Shown here: piece by piece, positions 1 through 6,055 of the stretch
How positions within the stretch are numbered: the stretch's first letter is position 1
How the letters are laid out: each line of letters starts with the position of its first letter
Source: an uncultured Bacteroidales bacterium
GTDB lineage: Bacteria > Bacteroidota > Bacteroidia > Bacteroidales > Paludibacteraceae
Direction of reading: 5' to 3'
DNA length: 64,000 nucleotides
NCBI GenBank assembly: GCA_900321605.1
Contig: ONWR01000010.1
Coordinates: 1-64,000 of the forward strand
Position numbers and translations under genes: made by a program
The notes under the pieces: generated by a model
The model's input: the letters and a program-made list of their open reading frames with translations, nothing else
Database searches by the model: none
What the model was told of the DNA's origin: nothing

Positions 1-83
1 GTATCAATGGGCGATTCCTTTTTGCACGCAAAGAGAACCGCTAAAGTGAACAATAGGAAGGATATTTTCTTAACAATGTTCAT
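1..83 (-). CDS. Lipoprotein, N-terminal part only
   Basis: The minus strand starts at an ATG at 83 and reads MNIVKKISFLLFTLAVLFAC followed by KKESPID before the window ends. This is a lipoprotein signal peptide: a basic start, a hydrophobic core, and a lipobox LFAC with the acylated cysteine at residue 20. The mature protein lies outside the window, so no function can be given. It is convergent with nothing visible and is separated from the next minus-strand gene by a 300-bp palindromic spacer. Confidence 0.75.
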   Translation of the reverse strand, partial: MNIVKKISFLLFTLAVLFACKKESPID

Positions 84-129
84 ATTTTTCAGATGTTTTT
101 GTTTTGTTTTTATTAATGTATCGTTATAA

Positions 130-309
130 AAAAGCGTGCGCTTTCGTTCACTTTATTTGATTCTTTGAGGTTCTCGACTACCTTTACACTTCAAATAAAT
201 GCACGGAAAACTCACGCTGATACGTGAGCGTGCATAAACCGTACTTGAAGTGTAATGATTTTTGAAAGTGTCGAGTTTTCAAAGAATCAAGTTGGCTTAT
301 TACGCTTTT
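130..309. repeat. 180-bp imperfect palindrome in a 300-bp spacer
   Basis: Six arm blocks pair in nested order: AAAAGCGT 130-137 with 302-309; TTGATTCTTTGA 157-168 with 279-290; CTCGAC 173-178 with 270-275; TTACACTTCAA 184-194 with 245-255; ATGCACG 199-205 with 229-235; CTCACG 211-216 with 223-228. The loop is about 6 nt. No gene is visible in 84-383. It lies at the 3' end of the DUF3791/DUF3990 operon. Confidence 0.8.
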
Positions 310-383
310 AGGGACGCACGTTTGCGTCATATGTTATTTTTGTTCTCCTTTTTACGCTGTGGAGTTCAGCGGTTTTATTTTTT

Positions 384-632
384 TTACAACGCAACACCAT
401 ACTCATAAATGGCATCGCTTGTTAAATCGATTTGGTCATTCCAATAGATACAGGTACGACTTGCATCTAATTGGGCATTTTCAAATAAGCCATGCTCCGT
501 CTTGAGATCATGAAAAGCAGGTAGCGTTTTGATGTCATCAGCTACATCATAACGAACCCTCCGCCCATCATCAAACGATACGAGCAGTTGAAAATCCGCA
601 AGGGGTTGATATGACTTAATTCGTGGTATCAT
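384..632 (-). CDS. DUF2442 domain protein
   Basis: An 82-aa protein with the DUF2442 pattern: an N-terminal strand leading to LLVSFDDGRRVRYDV and a C-terminal IYWNDQIDLTSDAIYEYG. DUF2442 proteins are small, often sit beside DUF4160 proteins, and are widely suspected to be antitoxin-like, but no reaction is established. Its ATG follows 1 bp after the TAA of the DUF4160 remnant, so the two are read as one transcript. It is the last gene of the operon whose promoter lies near 1700. Confidence 0.75.
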   Translation of the reverse strand: MIPRIKSYQPLADFQLLVSFDDGRRVRYDVADDIKTLPAFHDLKTEHGLFENAQLDASRTCIYWNDQIDLTSDAIYEYGVAL

Positions 633-633
633 A

Positions 634-726
634 TTAGTCTCTCAAAGGTGGAAGTTTATATATTTTCTGCGTTTTCCACATTTCCTGTAGTTCATCTTTA
701 TGTTCGTTTAGCCATTCTTGAACCAT
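634..726 (-). pseudogene. Remnant of a DUF4160 protein (C-terminal 30 residues)
   Basis: A 30-residue frame beginning MVQEWLNEHKDELQEMW and ending KLPPLRD. Both match the C-terminus of DUF4160 proteins, which end in a helix of this kind followed by a short basic tail. The N-terminal two thirds of the family is absent, and the preceding gene runs up to 747. DUF4160 normally stands directly before DUF2442, as here, so this looks like a pair whose first member was truncated. A functional short peptide cannot be excluded. Confidence 0.55.
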
Positions 727-746
727 CTTTTGGAGTTCAGCGAAGA

Positions 747-932
747 TTATATAGCTTGAACGAGGTATTCGTCGCCCATAAGGTACAAACCTGTTGCCGG
801 ATCGTGAAGTTGTTTACTTAACGGAGAGGTATAGAACAACTCAAACGCACGGGAAGCACTTATACCCTTACGTTCGCTGATTCGTGTTACTACACGACCG
901 ATCTTATTCCACATCAATACATCGCTTAACAT
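747..932 (-). CDS. DUF3791-like small protein
   Basis: A 61-aa protein, mostly helical, containing ISERKGISASRAFELFY and ending in GDEYLVQAI. It resembles the DUF3791 group (helix, 'hS..eA..LF', C-terminal 'Y.v..i') seen beside DUF3990. The start ATG at 932 overlaps the end of the DUF3990 gene by 7 bp, indicating coupled translation. Presumed role: antitoxin or accessory partner of the DUF3990 protein. This is an inference from gene order, and family membership is less certain than for the gene at 1408. Confidence 0.6.
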   Translation of the reverse strand: MLSDVLMWNKIGRVVTRISERKGISASRAFELFYTSPLSKQLHDPATGLYLMGDEYLVQAI

Positions 933-1411
933 TTGATAGCCTCCCTAAAACGCAAGCACTCGTCAATTGCCTGCTGGTTTAATATACAAATCTGGTGATT
1001 TGGTTGATGTTTGCTCAGTTCTTTTAGCGCATATTCTGCACTTACCGTTCCGGCAATATAGCCCTCCACCATATCAATTACACGATCGTTAGCTATGCCT
1101 CCTTCAATACAATCATATTCCTTCCACGGCATTTTACCGGTACGACTATTGGCAATAAAATTAAGCCATTGGGCATCATAATGAGGAAAGAACAAGTATT
1201 TGTATTTTGAACGGACGGTGTCCAAATCCAATTCATAAATCGATAGAATCTTCTCGCCCTTACGCTGTCGAGCAATTCTATCAGCCCATAATTCAGCTTG
1301 TTCGCGCATCATGGTTATATAAAATCCTTTACCGAAATCCAAACCATCACGCCCTGCACTTACTAACGGATGAGCAATAGGCTCAGTTCCTCCATGATAA
1401 ACTTCTATCAT
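926..1411 (-). CDS. DUF3990 protein, probable ADP-ribosyltransferase-fold toxin
   Basis: 161 aa. The N-terminus reads VYHGG, followed by GRDGLDFGKGFYIT and then QAELWADRIA, the signature of DUF3990. These motifs resemble the NAD-binding core of ADP-ribosyltransferase folds: an early YHG, an FGxGFY loop, and a helix with A..WA. I chose the ATG at 1411, not a longer frame, because ATGA overlaps the stop of the upstream DUF3791 gene (1408-1410). Close packing between two small DUF3791-like genes suggests a toxin held by one or two antitoxins. The biochemical activity is inferred from fold resemblance only. Confidence 0.75.
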   Translation of the reverse strand: MIEVYHGGTEPIAHPLVSAGRDGLDFGKGFYITMMREQAELWADRIARQRKGEKILSIYELDLDTVRSKYKYLFFPHYDAQWLNFIANSRTGKMPWKEYDCIEGGIANDRVIDMVEGYIAGTVSAEYALKELSKHQPNHQICILNQQAIDECLRFREAIKC

Positions 1412-1659
1412 ATGCCTTGTTTTTGTTCCCACAGTTCGAGGGTGTAAATAATATCTTTGGTCACATTCTCGCGACTCTCGCTATGCAGCACTTCGTAACA
1501 TGGAATGATATACTCATCTATTAAGTTCACTCGCGCCATACGACGATAGATCTCATCCGCCGGTTGCTGTAACGCTGCAGCTACCGACTCAACGCACGAA
1601 GCCGTAAATATATTGCGACTTTCCGCAGCTGAAGGGTGATATGTATATACTTCGCTCAT
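1408..1659 (-). CDS. DUF3791 protein, probable antitoxin
   Basis: 83 aa, first gene of the operon. The segment FTASCVESVAAALQQPADEI and then YIIPCYEVLHSESRENV fits DUF3791, where a helix, 'LI.eYi..cYe.LHt' and a C-terminal helix are conserved. The start is the ATG at 1659, the first ATG after the -7 box at 1681-1688. A longer frame would start inside the promoter. DUF3791 genes are regularly found next to DUF3990. The antitoxin role is inferred from that association. Confidence 0.7.
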   Translation of the reverse strand: MSEVYTYHPSAAESRNIFTASCVESVAAALQQPADEIYRRMARVNLIDEYIIPCYEVLHSESRENVTKDIIYTLELWEQKQGI

Positions 1660-1680
1660 GTTTCTAAACCTTTGCCGCTG

Positions 1681-1712
1681 CAAAGGTACAACAAAAAAAT
1701 GACATACGCAAA
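1681..1712 (-). promoter_or_regulatory. Promoter of the DUF3791/DUF3990 operon
   Basis: On the minus strand a TTTG (1712-1709) is followed after 20 bp by TACCTTTG (1688-1681), the Bacteroidota -33/-7 form. The start codon at 1659 is about 20 bp downstream. Confidence 0.8.
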
Positions 1713-1769
1713 TTTTTGGTCAAAAAAATGGCGTTTTCTAATCTATATTGACGATTTGACGATGGATGA

Positions 1770-1808
1770 GGGCGTTGAGAGGGTACGTGCGGCGAGAACG
1801 GAGAGGAC
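1770..1808 (+). repeat. Left arm of a 39-bp inverted repeat
   Basis: This 39-bp stretch matches the reverse complement of 3107-3145 at 36 of 39 positions, including an uninterrupted GTGCGGCGAGAACGGAG. The two arms enclose 1.3 kb that contains the structured RNA candidate and the orphan gene at 2407. Confidence 0.75.
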
Positions 1809-1994
1809 TTTTTCATTTCTGTCGCATATTTGCGGCAGTTTTCTTCCTTTCGCCCTATTCCCTTCCTCTCCCTCCCTCTTCACAGGTGAGCCGGAGGGGC
1901 TCTTCTCGTCGGGATCTGATCCCGACAAAAACACCCTCTAACTCACCTTTCCGCCCCGAAAATCTCATTATTCTGACTTTTCCAAGCCCCAAAA

Positions 1995-2026
1995 TTTGCA
2001 CATATCAAAAAAAATGCGTACCTTTG
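1995..2026 (+). promoter_or_regulatory. Strong promoter before the structured element
   Basis: TTTG (1995-1998), 20-bp spacer, TACCTTTG (2019-2026). The spacer begins CACATATCAAAA, as in most promoters of this window. Transcription would start near 2033, just before the structured element. Confidence 0.8.
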
Positions 2027-2046
2027 CACCGCAAAGTGCGCATTGG

Positions 2047-2235
2047 GGTCCCCGAGGATTTTCAATCCTTGGGGAGAGCGGAGGCATCGGTTTTACCTCT
2101 AAGGCTCCCGCAAATTTTAATTTGTGGGAAGAGGAGGAAGCACGACAACTATATTTGTTACATAGTAACTTAATCGTTGATCGTCGCTTCCGACGAAGCG
2201 GAGCGGTATAAACCCTTGCACACCGATTGTCGAAC
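2047..2235 (+). ncRNA. Structured RNA candidate, copy 1 of 2
   Basis: Begins GGTCCCC and ends CGAAC. An 11-bp hairpin with a 3-nt loop (2050-2060 with 2064-2074) is followed by GAGAGCGGAGGCATCGGTT. A distal block GCGGAGCGGTATAAACC leads to ACCGATTG, which can pair back with CATCGGT. Both blocks recur at 45778-45873, where the first hairpin carries compensatory changes. This copy has about 110 extra nt between the blocks, including two more hairpins (2107-2128 and 2181-2196). Its own promoter lies at 1995-2026. It may be a small RNA or a leader. Function unknown. Confidence 0.6.
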
Positions 2236-2243
2236 GCGACGCG

Positions 2244-2251
2244 TACCTTTG
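2244..2251 (+). promoter_or_regulatory. -7 box before the gene at 2407
   Basis: TACCTTTG followed by CACCCGATTTC. No TTTG stands 20 bp upstream (only a CTTG about 25 bp away), so the promoter is weaker or needs an activator. The same start region, TTTGCACCGGATTTC, precedes the gene at 41846. Confidence 0.5.
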
Positions 2252-2406
2252 CACCCGATTTCAGGACAACCTCTCATCCACTAACCCACTTCAAGGGCTC
2301 TGCCCGAGACCGGATACAGAGTGGATCGAGACCGGAAAAGATGTATCCTAGACCATGCTATTTGCAAACACTTTATAACAACCACATATACAACGATTTA
2401 CAACCA

Positions 2407-3228
2407 ATGTCCAAACATCTAAAAACAACCATATTTTCGCTTTTAACAAGCACCCTTTTTCAAGAGGTGCCTTCTCCTGCTGTTTCCAAGGTTCACGCCC
2501 GTGGAGTGCGCTATTTATACCCCATTGATGGCATCAATTACTACTGCGGAATGATGAACTCCCACAAGCAAGGTCAAAAATACCGCAAGCACATCATCGT
2601 CCGCCGTGTTCCGCGTTTTGGTGGCTTGCACCAACTCTACACCTACCATTTTCCCAAGGCTTGGTCTGCAGCCTGCGTCGCTAACCGCGAACTCATTAAA
2701 ACCGCCCAAAAACTCGCTCACGCCCTCGAACACGATTACTCTCCGGAAGGCATCGAATGGAGACTCCGTTTCTTCCATCATTATTTCCATGTCGTCAAAG
2801 GAGGCGCCAAACCGGAACCCGGTCTCAAGCCCTATACCCGTTTCTATCAATACGTTTACGTCTCCATCTACCGCGACCTCAAATCTGTCGCCCAACAAGC
2901 TGTAGAAACCGCTACCATTGATGCCCAGCAACCCACTGCTGAACAATCTTTGTTGAGTGCTCCGTGCGTCAGCGCGGAGTCCCTTTCTGCTGATCATCCC
3001 CACACCGTGCTGTCCACTTCTCGGCGCTGTCTCGCCGAGCCTTTTCCCACCGCCGAGCCCTCCCTCACGACCCCCGAGGACGTTTCCTTCGTGCCCATTA
3101 ATCCCCGTCCCCTCCGTTCTCGCCGCACGTATCCCCTCAACGCCCTTTCCCTCTCATCCGCTCATCCGCTCACCCTCTCATCCTTTCCTCACCCTCAAAG
3201 AGAAGAATTTTACAAAATTTTGACGTAA
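2407..3228 (+). CDS. Orphan family protein of unknown function
   Basis: 273 aa from the ATG at 2407, which lies about 150 bp after a -7 box. An in-frame extension upstream would cross the promoter. Residues 1-150 look globular and are rich in Tyr, His and Arg (INYYCGMMNSHKQGQKYRKH, VRRVPRFGGLHQLYTYHF, FYQYVYVSIYRDLK), suggesting nucleic-acid or anion binding, but I recognise no family. From about residue 180 the chain is Ser/Pro/Thr-rich and low in complexity. That part overlaps the right arm of the inverted repeat and ends in CTCATCCG-type tandem repeats, so the natural C-terminus may be shorter. Confidence 0.6.
   Translation: MSKHLKTTIFSLLTSTLFQEVPSPAVSKVHARGVRYLYPIDGINYYCGMMNSHKQGQKYRKHIIVRRVPRFGGLHQLYTYHFPKAWSAACVANRELIKTAQKLAHALEHDYSPEGIEWRLRFFHHYFHVVKGGAKPEPGLKPYTRFYQYVYVSIYRDLKSVAQQAVETATIDAQQPTAEQSLLSAPCVSAESLSADHPHTVLSTSRRCLAEPFPTAEPSLTTPEDVSFVPINPRPLRSRRTYPLNALSLSSAHPLTLSSFPHPQREEFYKILT
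3107..3145 (-). repeat. Right arm of the 39-bp inverted repeat
   Basis: Partner of 1770-1808 in opposite orientation (36/39). It falls inside the low-complexity 3' part of the gene at 2407. Confidence 0.75.
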
Positions 3229-3230
3229 TG

Positions 3231-3262
3231 TTTGCATATATCAAAAAATATTTGTAATTTTG
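3231..3262 (+). promoter_or_regulatory. Promoter of the TonB-domain gene
   Basis: TTTG (3231-3234), 20-bp spacer beginning CATATATCAAAA, TAATTTTG (3255-3262). The start codon follows 37 bp later. Confidence 0.85.
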
Positions 3263-3298
3263 CAGCCGATTTTGTAATCTTTAACTTTTAATATCAAC

Positions 3299-5488
3299 AT
3301 GAAAAAACTTTTATTTTTTCTGATCATTCTGATGCCGATGATGGTAATGGCACAGGAGGTTTCTCCCAAAGACAGTTTGGCAGCAAAGGAAGCTGAAAAG
3401 AAAGACATTTTGGCAGCATGGGAGGCTGCCGATAAAGAAGATGTCGTTTATAAGGTAGTGGAGCAAATGCCGGAATTCCCCGGTGGAGAAAAGGCGCTTC
3501 GTGCTTTTTTGACGGAAAACGTGAAGTACCCGTCTATTGCGAAGGAAAACGGCATTTACGGTCGGGTTATTTGTCAGTTTATCGTGGAGAAAGATGGTTC
3601 TATTTCCAATGTGCGAGTAGCCAAGTCGAGCGGAGAGATTTCTCTGGACAAAGAAGCTATTCGCGTCATTAAATCGATGCCGAAATGGAAGCCCGGAAAG
3701 CAAAGAAATAAGCCGGTAAGAGCAAGGTTTACTATGCCGATTAATTTTAGTTTAGATGGTAAATCCAGAAAGGAAGAATCCTACTCGTATGAATTGCCTC
3801 CAACGGAGACTGCAATGCCGGAAGTGAAGAAGGATGCACGGAAAATGGGATCGTTTACCGACGGCGATTCGTTCTATGTGAAGCGTGAGAACACCTCCAA
3901 ACCCATTTTGGCGCCTAATGGAGCCATAATCAGCCCGAATATCGGTTTCTCCAATGTGTTTAAAGGTGTTAAAACGAACAATAAAGCTTCCATCCGGATG
4001 CACGAGGATACTATGATGGTGACTTATGAGGATGTGGCTAATTCTCAAGTCATCAAAATAGAGCACTATCTCTATCATGCAGAAAGCAACGCGTTAACCA
4101 TCGAAGGCGAACAGTTGTATTTGCATAATAACACGCCTTATTGCAGCGAGATCATCGGCAACGGACAGTTGAAAAGGGTGATTTGGTACGATGCAAACGG
4201 ACAAAAAGAGCGTATCTATATCTTCAAAAAAGGGCAGAGTATTACGGAGATGCAGTTTTATCCGTCCGGAAAGGTCAGCGTTCAAACGGATCATTTCGGA
4301 ACTCCGAATGCGGTTCAAAAAGCGTTACATGAGGACGGTAGTTTTGGAGAATTAAGTGCTCCTTCTTTGCAGGAAGGAATAGAAGAGTTAGATGCCTATT
4401 TCAACAGAAAATTCCGGTTCAACAAGTTGTATAGCAAGGAAGATTTCCGGCTCTCTGTATCAGTGGATTCCGTTGGTAAATGCTCCATTTTGGTGTTTGA
4501 GGATGATGGTACGTTCCTTACCCGTATGGATGCCAAAGATGCGCTTCCATGGTCTGCGGCGAAGATTGATGGAAAGCCCATTGCGTTCTCTTTTGAACGC
4601 CGTGTGACCTATAATCCGAAGAGGTATTTGCAAAGCGGAGACACGCTTCCGATGTTTAATATGCAATCGTTTTTTACCACTTATCATGGTGTCCGCTGGA
4701 TCGATACACACATCTATTCTTTCGTTTCGGCAGATACCTGTTCGTTGTGCGGAACGGTAACTAAAAACGGAGATACGTTGCTTGTTAATAGCTTCGATAA
4801 GAAAAGCGGAGAGAAGGTTGCGTTGCAAAAATATATCAAGAACGGTGAGGGTAAGGAGATTCGTGAAGGGTGGTTTACCTATTATAAGAACAACAAGAAA
4901 TCCTATGAGGAGCTCTTTGTGAACGATTCCGTTTGCCGTGCAATCCATTATGGAGAAAACGAAATCCCCCATCTACAGAGGGTGACCACAAAAGGAGGAA
5001 AAGCAGTTTCTACGGATACGATGTATTACTATTATCCGGACGGAGGGCTAAAGAAGAAGTTATTTGTATCGAAAAAAAATAAGGATGTCGAAACATACTA
5101 CGACAAACAAGGAAATCCCACGAAAGCAGTAGTGCTGCCTGTGTACCCCGGAAAAGCCAAAGCCCTGAGTAAGTATATCCGTGAAAACATCCAAATAAAG
5201 CCTGATTTTGGGAAAAATACGGGTGTTAATTGGGTAGATTGTGAGGCGGACTTCTATGTGGAGGTGGATGAGAACGGAAAAATGCTTCGTGTTGGAAAAG
5301 GTGCGTCCAGAAGTGAGCAGAATTATAAAGGGGCTCCATTGAGTAGAGCCGATATAGATTATCTGTTCAAACAGATGGAGGAGTGTATCGCTCAAAATCC
5401 CACGTTGTGGAAACCCGGAAGCATACAAGGCGAACCCACTTCCTTATTTGCTGTTGTACATGTTAAATATACTTATACAAAACAATAA
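3299..5488 (+). CDS. Secreted/periplasmic protein with TonB C-terminal-like domains
   Basis: 729 aa. Signal peptide MKKLLFFLIILMPMMVMAQE. Residues 52-150 form a clear TonB C-terminal domain (VVEQMPEFPGGEKALRAFL, GRVICQFIVEKDGSISNVRV, MPKWKPGKQRNKPV). Two more stretches resemble the same fold: about 365-440 (EDFRLSVSVDSVGKCSILVF, ALPWSAAKIDGKPI) and about 615-725 (CEADFYVEVDENGKMLRVG, LWKPGSIQGEPT). TonB passes proton-motive energy to outer-membrane receptors. With a cleavable signal and no proline-rich spanner, this one probably only borrows the domain for binding in the periplasm. It is followed after 2 bp by the membrane protein at 5491. Confidence 0.75.
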   Translation: MKKLLFFLIILMPMMVMAQEVSPKDSLAAKEAEKKDILAAWEAADKEDVVYKVVEQMPEFPGGEKALRAFLTENVKYPSIAKENGIYGRVICQFIVEKDGSISNVRVAKSSGEISLDKEAIRVIKSMPKWKPGKQRNKPVRARFTMPINFSLDGKSRKEESYSYELPPTETAMPEVKKDARKMGSFTDGDSFYVKRENTSKPILAPNGAIISPNIGFSNVFKGVKTNNKASIRMHEDTMMVTYEDVANSQVIKIEHYLYHAESNALTIEGEQLYLHNNTPYCSEIIGNGQLKRVIWYDANGQKERIYIFKKGQSITEMQFYPSGKVSVQTDHFGTPNAVQKALHEDGSFGELSAPSLQEGIEELDAYFNRKFRFNKLYSKEDFRLSVSVDSVGKCSILVFEDDGTFLTRMDAKDALPWSAAKIDGKPIAFSFERRVTYNPKRYLQSGDTLPMFNMQSFFTTYHGVRWIDTHIYSFVSADTCSLCGTVTKNGDTLLVNSFDKKSGEKVALQKYIKNGEGKEIREGWFTYYKNNKKSYEELFVNDSVCRAIHYGENEIPHLQRVTTKGGKAVSTDTMYYYYPDGGLKKKLFVSKKNKDVETYYDKQGNPTKAVVLPVYPGKAKALSKYIRENIQIKPDFGKNTGVNWVDCEADFYVEVDENGKMLRVGKGASRSEQNYKGAPLSRADIDYLFKQMEECIAQNPTLWKPGSIQGEPTSLFAVVHVKYTYTKQ

Positions 5489-5490
5489 TT

Positions 5491-6036
5491 ATGAAAACCA
5501 CTACATTTACCTGCACTAAGAGTGCAGAAGAGCTTGAGAAATCGGCTCGTCAAAGATCAATGTTTTATGGACTAATGATGTGGCTTTGCCCTTTATTGCC
5601 CGTGTTGATTGTGTATATATTGCTGCCCGTTTACCAAGAGGAAAAATTAGCTATAATACCGATTTTGCTTTTTACGGTAACAGTCGTTATGACAGTTTAC
5701 TGTTTTATCATGTTTTATAAGACCAAAAAACGTCTTCCTTCTAAATATGAGATGATGCCGACGAAGGAGTTCAGTTGGGACGAGACCACGAAGCAGTTTA
5801 CGTACAAGGACAAGGATTGCACTTTGCGTTTCAAAGGCGATGACATCGAGAAATGGGTTAGTTATGTGAATAACAAATCCAACGAACCTACTGAGATCGT
5901 CACCCTGCGAACCGGAGAGAAGTTCATCTTGGAGGGAGAATGGAATATGGAGGTGCATGATTTTCTGAATCTTAATCGCACCGAGTTAAACCTCCCCAAA
6001 CCGAAACGATGGACTTGGTCATACGAAGTGTATTAA
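5491..6036 (+). CDS. Two-helix membrane protein of unknown function
   Basis: 181 aa. Two adjacent membrane segments (about residues 26-48 and 54-74) are separated by a very short loop and followed by a soluble C-terminal half rich in charged residues with a beta pattern (FSWDETTKQFTYKDKDCTLR). The layout recalls YcxB-like proteins, but the similarity is too weak to name. It sits 2 bp after the TonB-domain gene and 20 bp before the protease gene, so the three are probably one transcript. Confidence 0.7.
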   Translation: MKTTTFTCTKSAEELEKSARQRSMFYGLMMWLCPLLPVLIVYILLPVYQEEKLAIIPILLFTVTVVMTVYCFIMFYKTKKRLPSKYEMMPTKEFSWDETTKQFTYKDKDCTLRFKGDDIEKWVSYVNNKSNEPTEIVTLRTGEKFILEGEWNMEVHDFLNLNRTELNLPKPKRWTWSYEVY

Positions 6037-6055
6037 TGAAAACTTAATAAATTAT

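Larger units (their letters stand above)
1660..2406. other. Accessory spacer of 747 bp without a convincing protein gene
   Basis: Open frames here are low in family resemblance and overlap each other on both strands, so I do not call them. The stretch holds the toxin operon promoter, one arm of an inverted repeat (1770-1808), a strong plus-strand promoter (1995-2026), the structured element at 2047-2235 and a second -7 box (2244-2251). Confidence 0.6.

Noticed and set aside
130..309. Integron attC site
   Set aside because: Size and folding would fit, but the outer GTTRRRY/RYYYAAC boxes are not found at the arm ends and no integrase is present in the window.
1636..2173. Overlapping open frames of 101 and 135 residues
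   Set aside because: They cross two promoters and the structured RNA candidate, and their proteins are Ser/Pro/Phe-rich without domain resemblance.
2227..2406. N-terminal extension of the protein at 2407
   Set aside because: It would run through the -7 box at 2244-2251 and has low-complexity sequence.
1770..3145. Insertion sequence
   Set aside because: Inverted arms are present, but the enclosed gene shows no transposase motif and no target-site duplication could be identified.
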